Positions 17,393-25,497 of a stretch of 64,000 nucleotides of DNA are shown piece after piece. Position numbers and translations under genes: made by a program. Location: contig NZ_KK073873.1 in NCBI RefSeq assembly GCF_000585355.1, forward strand, positions 1,266,703-1,330,702, read 5' to 3'. Within the stretch, counting starts at the first letter, position 1. Each line of letters opens with the position of its first letter. Below the pieces are notes generated by a model. The model was given only the letters and a program-made list of their open reading frames with translations. It did not search any database and was not told the origin of the DNA. The stretch comes from Xylanibacter oryzae DSM 17970 (GTDB lineage Bacteria; Bacteroidota; Bacteroidia; Bacteroidales; Bacteroidaceae).

Positions 17393-18178
17393 ATGATCAT
17401 GAAAAAAACCATTTTAATCTTACTAATTATGCTTTGCCCTGTCTTTGCCTTTGCTGGCGATTACATATCTTTAGGATCTACAAAGCCTATCAACTCATGC
17501 GAAAAGAATGATAGCGATGTGCATATTTTTGATGCTATTGAAAAAATGGCATCTTTCCCCGGTGGCAATCAAGCACTGATAACTTATTTAAACAGCAGTA
17601 TAGTATATCCGCATGCAGCTGAATTGATGGGTATACAAGGCTGTGTAAAAGTATTTTTTTTCATAGAAGAGGATGGCCGTATCACTAACGCATCCGTTGA
17701 TAAACCTATTGATCCGGATTTAGACAGAGAAGCATTAAGAGTTATAAAGAATATGCCGAAATGGAGCCCTGCTATGATGAGTAATGGTCGAAAAGTAAGA
17801 ATTCGTATGTCTATTCCTATCACATTTAGATTACATCCAGGAAACATAAGCAATTTCAGCGATTACGGTAATGATAAACCAGTTGAACAGATACCGTCTT
17901 TTCCCGGTGGCAATGCAGCACTAGAGTCTTACTTAAGCAAAAACATAAAATATCCATCAGAAACTGAGGATAAATGCGTAGAAGGGCGCGTAATAGTAAC
18001 ATTTCTTGTACAAAAGGATGGCAGTGTCAATAACGCATTCGTTGTAAAGTCAGTATCTCCTTATTGGGACAAAGAGGCACTAAGAGTTATTAATAATATG
18101 CCAAAATGGATTCCGGCTAAGAGTAATGGCGAAAATGTGGCTGTTCTTTATAATGTTCCTGTAACATTCAAAAGATAG
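17393..18178 (+). CDS. Secreted protein with two TonB C-terminal domains, paralogue 2
   Basis: A 261-residue protein with the same signal peptide type as its neighbours (true start may be the third codon, MKKTILIL). It carries two TonB-C domains in tandem (about 45-150 and 160-260), each with a SFPGGN lead-in and an EALRVI-NMPKW core. A domain duplication from paralogue 1 or 3 is the simplest origin. It begins 5 bp after the previous stop, so it is in the same operon. Confidence 0.83.
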   Translation: MIMKKTILILLIMLCPVFAFAGDYISLGSTKPINSCEKNDSDVHIFDAIEKMASFPGGNQALITYLNSSIVYPHAAELMGIQGCVKVFFFIEEDGRITNASVDKPIDPDLDREALRVIKNMPKWSPAMMSNGRKVRIRMSIPITFRLHPGNISNFSDYGNDKPVEQIPSFPGGNAALESYLSKNIKYPSETEDKCVEGRVIVTFLVQKDGSVNNAFVVKSVSPYWDKEALRVINNMPKWIPAKSNGENVAVLYNVPVTFKR

Positions 18179-18199
18179 TAATAAAAAAATAATAATATC

Positions 18200-18958
18200 A
18201 TGAAAAAAACCATTTTAACTTTACTAATTATGCTTTGCCCTGTCTTTACTTTTGCAGGCGATTACATATTAGTGAAATCAACTAATAGTATGGATGTATA
18301 CGCTAACAATGACATAACTGAAAATAATGGTACATACAGAGTTTGGGTAAAGTACACATATAGAAATACAAAGGCAGGCATAGCAGAAAAGGAGAAAGCA
18401 ATTAAGCAATCAAAAAGATACGGATTATCATATTTTTTATATTTAAGGGAATACAATTTGAAAAAGAAACAGTGTCGGAATCTTGCTACATATGTTTATA
18501 GCAAGGATGATGACTTAATTAATAGTGAAACAAATAGATTCTATGAATTTGAATATATTATTCCAAATTCAGTTGATGAAGCAGTATTAGACTTCATTAA
18601 AGGTCAACTTAACGAAAAAGTATCTTCTCAACAAAACAACGATAGCGATAACCATGTTTTTGATGTTGTAGAGCAGATGCCTTCTTTTCCGGGTGGCAAT
18701 GGAGCACTGATGGATTATATAAGCAAAAACATTAAATACCCGACAGAATCTGATGCACAAGGCCGAGTAATAGTAACTTTTATTGTAGAAAAGGATGGAA
18801 GCATTACTAACGCCAAAGTTACGAGATCAGTTGATCCGGCTTTCGACAAAGAGGCACTAAGAGTTATAAATAGCATGCCAAAATGGATTCCCGGTAAGCA
18901 AAATGGCCAAAATGTAAGAGTCCGTTATACAGTTCCTGTAACGTTCAGATTGCAGTAA
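18200..18958 (+). CDS. Secreted TonB C-terminal domain protein, paralogue 3
   Basis: A 252-residue protein with the shared signal peptide. A unique N-terminal region (about 25-140, WVKYTYRNTKAGIAEKEKA) resembles small periplasmic domains for protein contacts but is not recognised. One TonB-C domain follows (about 155-250, EQMPSFPGGN to VTFRLQ). It is third in the operon. Its last 36 codons are nearly repeated in the fragment at 19900-20013, which shows recombination at this locus. Confidence 0.82.
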   Translation: MKKTILTLLIMLCPVFTFAGDYILVKSTNSMDVYANNDITENNGTYRVWVKYTYRNTKAGIAEKEKAIKQSKRYGLSYFLYLREYNLKKKQCRNLATYVYSKDDDLINSETNRFYEFEYIIPNSVDEAVLDFIKGQLNEKVSSQQNNDSDNHVFDVVEQMPSFPGGNGALMDYISKNIKYPTESDAQGRVIVTFIVEKDGSITNAKVTRSVDPAFDKEALRVINSMPKWIPGKQNGQNVRVRYTVPVTFRLQ

Positions 18959-19000
18959 TTATCTTATGTTCAGCAGATTCTTTAAAAGAAAAACTATTTA

Positions 19001-19741
19001 TTATTTAATTATACTTTTAATTACTCTATTCCAGAATTCCCATGAATAACCTGCAGACGGACTAAGTACTGCAAACACCTTAATTTCATTATTGTTCTCA
19101 AACTTATACGAACCATTCCTTATAGTTTCACCATCAATTGTTAACTCATCACCTTCAGACCAGTATAACTCTGGAAGAAATCTAAACAGACGATACCCAC
19201 ATACAATGATGTAGTCAGGTTTAAATATTTCCAGGACATAAAAGAATTGATCTTTAACCTTTTTATAATATTCATATTCAGGGTCCATTCTTGAATGGCT
19301 AAAAGGCACCTGTAGATAATTATACAACATTATATGATCCCATATTTTAGGGCTATCATCCCAATTAGTTTCCTTCCCTAACAAAGATCGTTCAAATTTT
19401 GTATAACCATTCATCCATATTTCACGGTCTTCTTTTTTATTAAGATGATCACAAACTGCATGTCTTGTTAACTGAGAACATTTATCTAGTCCTTTACAAC
19501 CTTTAAAACACTCACCATCATGGCCACAAGTTTCCTCATTAGTACTCCAATGATTATATTCGCCAAGTGCTAATATCTTTTTACCTTTGTGATTTTCATC
19601 ACAAAAAATAAATTTATCTTTTTCATATTTTATACCATAGAAATAATTTTTACCTACCCATGGTAAGAACAATACTTTCTTTTCGATTAATTTCTCATCA
19701 TATTTCGTTCTCGTTAGAGAATCATCATATTCTTTTTCCAT
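19001..19741 (-). CDS. Unknown protein, duplicated (copy 1), possible uracil-DNA-glycosylase-like fold
   Basis: About 246 residues starting MEKEYDDSLTRTK; the frame runs on to a TTG at 19750 but the ATG at 19741 aligns with its paralogue. Conserved blocks are VLFLPWVGKNY, KKILALGEYNHW, a cysteine-rich stretch ETCGHDGECFKGCKGLDKC, LQVPFSHSRM, and KPDYIIVCGYRLFRFLP. A beta strand ending LGEYN plus the later IVCG block recalls uracil-DNA-glycosylase-like folds, but this is a weak structural guess. Very similar to 22793-23536, including flanks. Promoter TATATTTG is at 19775-19768. Confidence 0.6.
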   Translation of the reverse strand: MEKEYDDSLTRTKYDEKLIEKKVLFLPWVGKNYFYGIKYEKDKFIFCDENHKGKKILALGEYNHWSTNEETCGHDGECFKGCKGLDKCSQLTRHAVCDHLNKKEDREIWMNGYTKFERSLLGKETNWDDSPKIWDHIMLYNYLQVPFSHSRMDPEYEYYKKVKDQFFYVLEIFKPDYIIVCGYRLFRFLPELYWSEGDELTIDGETIRNGSYKFENNNEIKVFAVLSPSAGYSWEFWNRVIKSIIK

Positions 19742-19899
19742 TAATTTCAACTTTTAAAGGTCAGACGCAAATATAACAAAAAAGTTGAAACAATAGCATA
19801 TTCATAACAAAAACATTTATTTTTAGGTCAAAGGATAACAGAAATGATAAATTTCAGTCTTTAAAAAAACAACAAAAACTATAGTACTCCCCATTTTTA

Positions 19900-20013
19900 G
19901 ACCAAGAGGCTTTAAGAGTAGTAAATAGCATGCCAAAATGGATTCCCGGTAAACGTAATGGCCAAAATGTAAGAGTCCGTTATACAGTTCCTGTAACGTT
20001 CAGATTGCAGTAA
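19900..20013 (+). pseudogene. 3' fragment of a fourth TonB-C-domain gene
   Basis: An open segment of 37 codons reading DQEALRVVNSMPKW and ending VTFRLQ then TAA. It is almost identical to the end of the gene at 18200-18958 and has no start or signal peptide. It is followed by a terminator hairpin, so the fragment kept its original 3' end. Confidence 0.8.
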
Positions 20014-20026
20014 TTACTTTATTAGA

Positions 20027-20065
20027 TACAAACTCAAACCTATAATTTGAGTTTGTACTTTTTAT
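20027..20065 (+). terminator. Terminator hairpin after the TonB-C fragment
   Basis: TACAAACTCAAA (20027-20038) and TTTGAGTTTGTA (20046-20057) form a perfect 12-bp stem followed by CTTTTTATTG. The same sequence recurs at 21918-21948. Confidence 0.75.
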
Positions 20066-20087
20066 TGATGTGTAACTATAAGTCTTC

Positions 20088-20253
20088 TTATTTTTCAGAA
20101 TTAAAAATTAGGCTTTTATTATCATCTATACTCACATTAAAATCAATTGTCTTCTTCAAGTCAGAAAATAAAGACTCTCTTTATAATCTTTCTTATAAAG
20201 ATCCTCCCAATATAAAAATTTAACATCAGAGAAAAACTTGTATTTCTTTTAAT
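20088..20253 (-). pseudogene. Frameshifted 3' fragment of a PD-(D/E)XK nuclease-like gene
   Basis: The minus strand encodes FFSDVKFLYWEDL, then a frameshift, then SLIFNSEK and a stop. This parallels the C-terminus of the intact gene at 21976-22683 (FFSDVKFLYWEDL to SLIFNPK). The surrounding terminator repeats are shared too. Confidence 0.75.
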
Positions 20254-20273
20254 GGTTCCTGGTAAAGGAACTT

Positions 20274-21626
20274 TTATTCATTCTTCTTTATAATTTCCAA
20301 GACTTTTTCTAATTCCTTTCCTCTTTTTGTTTTGATGTCTGGTTCTACTCCATGTTTTTCAACTCGATATCCGTTATAAGAAACAAAATCATAAGAAGGA
20401 ATAATTAAAGCTATGTCTTTATCTAATTTAGCAAAGCTCATATACAAAAGTCTTCCTATTGTCTTTTCACCAACAACTTTTGCTAAATGATGCTCCTTGG
20501 CACTAATCGCTAAGGCTTCGCATGCACTGCCTGTCTTATTATTAACAAGAATATATGTCTGTCCTTTAAAACAATTTTTTGTGCCTTCACTTGAAATATA
20601 AAATCCATATTTTAATTTGTAATCTTTATGGAAATCTTTTATCAAGTCAAAATATTTTATATCATTTTTATCCGGTAGTCTATTAAATTCTTCATACCAT
20701 GTCCTTTTTGGGAAAAAGCCGTTTATTATTTCTTTATCCGTTAAAAAATTACCTACCAAGAATGCCGGTTCGATAGTGCCACCGGGATTATCTCTTAAAT
20801 CTATTATCAGATTCTTATATGATTTTTGCCTGATAGAATCTAACAGAGGTTTTAGAACTTTTGTTTCTTCACTTGCAAAACTGTTAATTTTCAGTACAGC
20901 TGTATTTTTGTCAATTTCCTTTAAGGAAGAATTTCCTATTCTGTCAGTTGTAGTCGTTGTGTCATTTTTAACTATATAATAGTGTGATAAACCAAGCCCG
21001 CGTATAGAAGCCATAAAGCCTATTTGAAATTCAAAATCATCATAAGTTTTCGTTGCATCATGAACAAATTTCTGTTTGAATTTATTCCATTCTTTTGATT
21101 GTATAATCTTTGTATCATAAATGCTGTCTTCTGTCAATTTAATAACATCATTAGCTAACTTCACATAATCTTTCTTTATATAATTCGTTATTTTAACGCC
21201 TTTATAGCTTTTCATAAGTTTGTTATTATCAAATATTGAATAACAAATGGAATCTCCTTTAATATCCCCGATTACCTTATGATAATTGTATAAAGCATAA
21301 TAATCGCCCTCAAATTTTCCATTTTCTAATTTAGCATTAAACCTGATAATTTCTGGATATTTGATTTTCGTTAATGCTTTCACTACTGTATATTGCACTT
21401 TTGAGATGTAATCCAATAGCGCTTTCTCTCTTGTATAGCCGTTAATAATATTCCCGTTAATATCTACATTTATAACAAAATTAAGACCTTCTTTATCTTT
21501 AATAAAGTATTGTGTTTGAGAATACGAGGGAAGTGCATTAACTAAAAGTATCATTAATATAAGGGATAATTTCATGGTACTTAAGTTTCTCAAAACTTGT
21601 GATAAGCGATTTTTTGTAAGTTTCAT
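20274..21626 (-). CDS. S41 family peptidase
   Basis: A 450-residue protein with an N-terminal signal or anchor (likely start at the 18th codon, MKLSLILMILLVNALPSYS). The C-terminal half is a tail-specific protease-like S41 domain: LIIDLRDNPGG, then NNKTGSACEALA with the candidate nucleophile Ser366, then GEKTIGR and a HGVEPDI end. No PDZ domain is obvious. It would act in the periplasm. It lies between repeated terminators in a rearranged region. Confidence 0.87.
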   Translation of the reverse strand: MKLTKNRLSQVLRNLSTMKLSLILMILLVNALPSYSQTQYFIKDKEGLNFVINVDINGNIINGYTREKALLDYISKVQYTVVKALTKIKYPEIIRFNAKLENGKFEGDYYALYNYHKVIGDIKGDSICYSIFDNNKLMKSYKGVKITNYIKKDYVKLANDVIKLTEDSIYDTKIIQSKEWNKFKQKFVHDATKTYDDFEFQIGFMASIRGLGLSHYYIVKNDTTTTTDRIGNSSLKEIDKNTAVLKINSFASEETKVLKPLLDSIRQKSYKNLIIDLRDNPGGTIEPAFLVGNFLTDKEIINGFFPKRTWYEEFNRLPDKNDIKYFDLIKDFHKDYKLKYGFYISSEGTKNCFKGQTYILVNNKTGSACEALAISAKEHHLAKVVGEKTIGRLLYMSFAKLDKDIALIIPSYDFVSYNGYRVEKHGVEPDIKTKRGKELEKVLEIIKKNE

Positions 21627-21975
21627 ATTTTATAACTGAATTAAAACGGATAATACAATTGCGTAATAATCATGCTTGTTATTTCCAACGAGTCCATTGG
21701 CATTTTTATCGGATTCCCTTCCAGTGGAAGAAGATTTTACAAAGTTAATAAAATATTTAATACTTACGCAGTTTTTTCGTGAAAACTGATTTTTTCGATT
21801 GTCAGTAGCATTTGTGTGTATTAAATGTTTGCTTTAATTGTTACCTCTGTGAGTAGAGAGGTTTCCTTTGCACTTAACTCCTTTAGCGTTTTGATTAGAG
21901 TAAATAATTAAATTAGATACAAACTCAAACCTATAATTTGAGTTTGTATATTTTATTGACTAACTATAAAGATTA
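21627..21975. other. Intergenic DNA with a repeated terminator
   Basis: About 350 bp without a gene. It includes the second copy of the TACAAACTCAAA/TTTGAGTTTGTA hairpin (21918-21948), which elsewhere follows the TonB-C fragment. This suggests a further deleted copy of that unit once lay here. No other supported element is seen. Confidence 0.5.
21918..21948. terminator. Repeated terminator hairpin, copy 2
   Basis: A perfect 12-bp stem (21918-21929 with 21937-21948) followed by TATTTTATTG. Identical arms occur at 20027-20057. Confidence 0.65.
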
Positions 21976-22683
21976 TTATTTAGGATTAAAAATTAGGCTT
22001 ATCTTGTCTTTCCCATTAAACTTAATAACATCACTCAAATATGGAGATAAAGAATCTTTTTCACAAAGATCCTCCCAATATAAAAATTTAACATCAGAGA
22101 AAAATTCGTATTCCTTTAATTGTTCTTTTTGTTTGGGAATTATAGCTAAAAACTTAAAACTATTACAAGTCTTAATAATTTCAGATAACTTCTTAACAAC
22201 GACATTATCACCTAGTTTCCTGGGATTATCACTGACCTTTATTAATCGCCCTAATTTATTTACTTCAGATTCTTTTATTAATTGAAGATAACATTTTTTT
22301 AATCCCAACTGAAAGAAAAGGTTTGAAGCGTGATTTTTGTCATTGTTTTCATTTTTCAGATAGCGATCGAATTTTCGATATTCATTGTTTATGTTATAGC
22401 GCTTTCCATTGCTGACTTTCGCCTCAACAAAAAAAGCTGTTTTCTTTTTGTTATCATCAGTTGCTATAATTGTTAAGTCAGGACTTCCAAACTCAGACAA
22501 AGAGAATTCCATATAAAAGTCAAACTTTTGATAGTTAGTCTTTGTCTCATTTGTACTTTCAGCATTGATAATTGCTTCAATAGCTGCACGTTGTTTTTTC
22601 TCATCTTTTTCATAAGTGATACCATAAAAAAGAGCGTTCATCACTCCCCTTTCTGAATATCCAAGGATATTAACATTATTCAT
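21976..22683 (-). CDS. PD-(D/E)XK nuclease-superfamily-like protein
   Basis: A 235-residue cytosolic protein. The stretch GSPDLTII followed by a turn and KTAFFVEAKV gives the PD-(D/E)XK signature, with Asp69, Glu87 and Lys89. The N-terminus starts MNNVNILGYSERGVMNALFYG. Proteins of this shape are found in accessory and defence-linked loci, but no partner methylase or helicase is adjacent. A fragment of a paralogue lies at 20088-20253. Confidence 0.72.
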   Translation of the reverse strand: MNNVNILGYSERGVMNALFYGITYEKDEKKQRAAIEAIINAESTNETKTNYQKFDFYMEFSLSEFGSPDLTIIATDDNKKKTAFFVEAKVSNGKRYNINNEYRKFDRYLKNENNDKNHASNLFFQLGLKKCYLQLIKESEVNKLGRLIKVSDNPRKLGDNVVVKKLSEIIKTCNSFKFLAIIPKQKEQLKEYEFFSDVKFLYWEDLCEKDSLSPYLSDVIKFNGKDKISLIFNPK

Positions 22684-22792
22684 TTTTGTTGGTTTTAAGG
22701 TTATGTAATATAAATATATGAGTTGTATCTATTTATTTACAAAGATATAATTATCTTATGTTCAGCAGATTCTTTAAACTTAAAACTATTTA

Positions 22793-23536
22793 TTATTTAA
22801 TGATACTTTTGATAACTTTATTCCAATGGTCCCAAGAATAACCTGCAGACGGATTAAGTACTGCATACATCTTAAATTCATTATTATTCTCAAGCTTATA
22901 CGAACCATTCTTTATAGTTTCACCATCAATTTTTAACTTATCACCTTCTGACCAACAAGAATCAGGTAGGAAATTGTACAGACGATGCCCACATGCAATG
23001 ATGTAATCAGGCTTAAATATTTTCAGAACATAAAAGAATTGTTCTTTAAACTCTTTATAATCTTCATTTTTAGGATTCATTCTTGCATGACTAAAAGGCA
23101 CCTGTAAATAATTATACAACATTATATGATCCCATATTTTAGAGCTGTCATCCCAAGTAGTTTCAGATCCTATCAAAGATCGTTCAAACTTTGTATAAGC
23201 ATTCATCCATTTTTTACGTGATACATTTATATTAAGATGATCACAAACTGCATGTCTTGTTATCTGAGAACATTTATCTAGTCCTTTACAACCGTTAAAA
23301 CACTCACCATCATGGCCACAAGTTTCTTCATTAGTACTCCAATGATTATATTCGCCAAGTGCTAATATCTTTTTACCTTTGTGATTTTCATCACCATAAA
23401 AAAGTATTCCTTCTTTATTATACCCTATACCATAGGAATAATTTTTGCCTACCCATGGTAAAAATAATACTTCTTTTTCAATTAGTTTTTCATCATCTTT
23501 CGTTCTCGTTAGAGAATCATCATATTCGTTTTCCAT
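22793..23536 (-). CDS. Unknown protein, duplicated (copy 2)
   Basis: About 247 residues from the ATG at 23536 (MENEYDDSLTRTK). The longer frame to 23611 contains the -7 box TATCTTTG (23570-23563) and so is not the start. It is strongly similar to the product of 19001-19741 along its full length, including the cysteine-rich ETCGHDGECFNGCKG block. Substitutions are scattered, which suggests both copies have been kept as proteins. No known function. Confidence 0.62.
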   Translation of the reverse strand: MENEYDDSLTRTKDDEKLIEKEVLFLPWVGKNYSYGIGYNKEGILFYGDENHKGKKILALGEYNHWSTNEETCGHDGECFNGCKGLDKCSQITRHAVCDHLNINVSRKKWMNAYTKFERSLIGSETTWDDSSKIWDHIMLYNYLQVPFSHARMNPKNEDYKEFKEQFFYVLKIFKPDYIIACGHRLYNFLPDSCWSEGDKLKIDGETIKNGSYKLENNNEFKMYAVLNPSAGYSWDHWNKVIKSIIK

Positions 23537-23559
23537 TAATTTTAAATTTTTAAGATTAG

Positions 23560-23735
23560 ACGCAAAGATAACAAAAAAGTCAAAACAATAGCATATTCGT
23601 AACAAAAACATTCATTTTTTAGGTCAAAAAATAACAGAAATGATAAATTTTAGTCTTTTTACAAACAAAGAAGACATCAGTTACTATTATTTGCAGATAC
23701 CATTACAGGCATTACTTTTATTTTCTCTCATCACA
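23560..23735. repeat. Upstream block shared with the lgt/smalltalk intergenic region
   Basis: This segment parallels 7826-7990: GCAAAGATAACAAAAAAGTC, then TTCGTAACAAA, then a TCAAAA-ATAACA stretch, then a degenerate form of the smalltalk terminator (CATCAGTTACTATTATTTGC). The first half is also shared with 19760-19860. Confidence 0.7.
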
Positions 23736-23873
23736 GAACCATATCTTCAGTATTCCTTTAAATCTTTCAAATAAGAACAACTTTTCTCCCCTATGCGCTT
23801 AGGGGTGTACGGCGAAACTGGGAGAGATATAAACAACACGGTATTATATCTGTGAAGTTCAGATATAAAAAAA

Positions 23874-23901
23874 GCACGTGTGAAATTACTTCCACACGTG
23901 C
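23874..23901 (-). terminator. Terminator of the HicB-like gene
   Basis: GCACGTGTG (23874-23882) and CACACGTGC (23893-23901) form a perfect 9-bp stem. On the minus strand it is followed by seven T residues. It is 22 bp past the stop of the HicB-like gene. Confidence 0.88.
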
Positions 23902-23922
23902 CACTTGATAAAAGTTCTTTTC

Positions 23923-24330
23923 TTATAATGAAGCAGAAGCGAGTTCCGCACTCATCCGCTTTATTGCCGCCTGTATTTTATCCTTTGTCCTTTCTCCTAC
24001 AAATGCACTTCCAACTTTGTACTGGCGCATCTTACTCTCATTGATCCCCGCTGCCTTGGCAAACTTGCTAATATTTATCCAATCGAAGAAATTAAAGAAT
24101 GCCGCCAGATCGTACTTATAGGATATTGTAATGGTCTTGTACGATTGAGAAAGTTCACCATGCTCTTTTACATACTCGTTCTGAGCCTCTTTGATGACCG
24201 ACTGCAAATCAGCCTTAGCCTCTTCTACGCTGTCACCAAAGCCACCCAGACAGAAATCACCAATCTCTTCATTGCTGATAATGGCATATTTTCCGTCAGC
24301 TCCTTTTTCAATAATAGCCGTCACTTTCAT
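23923..24330 (-). CDS. HicB-like antitoxin-type regulator
   Basis: About 135 residues from the ATG at 24330 (MKVTAIIEKG). The N-terminal half matches the HicB partial-RNase-H fold: a strand AIIEKGADGKYAII, then FGDSVEEAKADLQSVI. The C-terminal half has a helix-turn-helix-like segment (ISKFAKAAGINESKMRQYKVG) for DNA binding. No HicA toxin gene is adjacent, so it is an orphan. Its promoter region carries two direct repeats that may be its operators. Confidence 0.78.
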   Translation of the reverse strand: MKVTAIIEKGADGKYAIISNEEIGDFCLGGFGDSVEEAKADLQSVIKEAQNEYVKEHGELSQSYKTITISYKYDLAAFFNFFDWINISKFAKAAGINESKMRQYKVGSAFVGERTKDKIQAAIKRMSAELASASL

Positions 24331-24426
24331 ATTCTCAATATTTAAGTTAAATATCAAAGTCCCTATCGTTTAATCAGTATCAGAAAGCAAGAGGGATTAA
24401 ATCCCCGCTTGCCGTTTGATAGGCAC

Positions 24427-24481
24427 AAAGGTAACAATTTCGCAACTATAAACAAAATATAATAGTAACGATTTTGCAACT
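24427..24481 (-). promoter_or_regulatory. Promoter and paired operator repeats of the HicB-like gene
   Basis: The -7 box TACCTTTG lies near 24432-24425 on the minus strand. Two near-identical 17-bp direct repeats, GTAACAATTTCGCAACT (24431-24447) and GTAACGATTTTGCAACT (24465-24481), are 34 bp apart, close to three helical turns. They cover the promoter. Confidence 0.6.
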
Positions 24482-24544
24482 TTAACATTATATAAACCTG
24501 TTGGCAGAACTAAATTGTATATCAATCTTTTGTTGAGTAAATTT

Positions 24545-24613
24545 TTATTTACGGCTTTGATGTTCTTCTTTCATTAAAACAATAAGCGTATCGCATTTAT
24601 ATGCCTTACAGTT
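24545..24613 (-). pseudogene. 3' fragment of a DNA/RNA endonuclease gene
   Basis: The minus strand encodes CKAYKCDTLIVLMK followed by EEHQSRK and a stop. It matches the C-terminus of the intact endonuclease at 29846-30487 (CKAYKCDRLIVLMK). It is a leftover of a duplicated copy on the other side of the defence cassette. Confidence 0.75.
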
Positions 24614-24701
24614 TTAAGAAAAATAATCTATCACCTTATTTTAAAAGGTCTTTTTAGTGGACCTGACATAAAGAATAATAGGTTTGTCTCTTATGGTAAT
24701 C

Positions 24702-25046
24702 CTAATCTAAATAAGGTGAACAAAATGCTTTAAACTTATTAATAATATCTATTTGTGACATACTTTCCTCTGGATATATACTATTAGCATTATTTAAAGC
24801 ATAAGTCCAAATCCATTCCATGGCAAATCCTATTAATGCATCATTCATGTTTTCCCCTAAAAAGATATCACGATATTCATTACGCTCCAAGAGGATACGG
24901 TAGTAATAGCCTTTATCATCTTTATAGACATCGTTAAATTTGATCTCTATTTCTGGAACCGATATATTATATCCTGGTATCTTTGCCAACTTTTTGTTGG
25001 TATCTTCTAAGAATCTCTCTTTTTCTTTTTCCGTAAACTTATACAT
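24702..25046 (-). CDS. Small hypothetical protein, 114 aa
   Basis: Starts MYKFTEKEKERFLEDT at 25046, directly beside the truncated IS left end; a longer frame would read antisense through the transposase fragment and is rejected. The protein is acidic and aromatic-rich (EWIWTYALNNANS). Its size and the neighbouring endonuclease fragment recall immunity proteins of polymorphic toxins, but no family is recognised. It may be transcribed from sequences inside the IS fragment. Confidence 0.5.
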   Translation of the reverse strand: MYKFTEKEKERFLEDTNKKLAKIPGYNISVPEIEIKFNDVYKDDKGYYYRILLERNEYRDIFLGENMNDALIGFAMEWIWTYALNNANSIYPEESMSQIDIINKFKAFCSPYLD

Positions 25047-25497
25047 AATTATAAAATCAAGTAATGTTATAATTATGTACAGGACGTGGGGTAAACTCGG
25101 AAAGACCAAGCATATATTGCATATAAGGATTTTCACTGATAGCCTGAATCGTTTCACGGTCGGAAAGGTTCATCTTATGTTTTATCAACAAGGCACGTAT
25201 AATGATACGCGCTGACTTATTACCGACTCCACCATGTTTGTTATTAAGACGATTATTGTAAATTTGCTCAATCTTATCCCAAGGAAGAGAATCGCCTAGT
25301 TTTACCCAACGATTGTCTTTGGGTAGTCCTTCCAAAGAGGTCCAGGATAAATCCAATACTAGTTGTTTATGTTGAGAACTATACTTCATTTTCTGCTTTT
25401 TAACACCTAAAGGTACGACTTTTTCTGTAATATAGCAAATAATAAGACACTTAATTTATTAATAATCAGTTAAATATAATTATTCAGCAAACCCTAT
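25047..25497 (-). mobile_element. Truncated IS5/IS1182-type left end (copy 1)
   Basis: About 450 bp almost identical, in inverted orientation, to 29289-29745. Reading the minus strand it starts at GGGTTTGCTGAATAA (the IS terminus) right at the stop codon of the SIR2-like gene. It contains the 5' end of a transposase gene and stops at GATTTTATAATT. No right end is present. Confidence 0.82.
25057..25389 (-). pseudogene. Transposase N-terminal fragment (IS5/IS1182-like)
   Basis: A 110-residue frame starting MKYSSQHKQLVLDLSW. It contains the N-terminal transposase segment SARIIIRALLIKHKMNLSDR and ISENPYMQYMLG, typical of the DUF772 region. It ends with a stop soon after SEFTPRPV, so the DDE catalytic domain is missing and it cannot transpose by itself. 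Confidence 0.8.

Noticed and set aside
24702-25157. Longer 151-aa start for the small gene
   Set aside because: The extension is read antisense through the transposase fragment; the ATG at 25046 is used.
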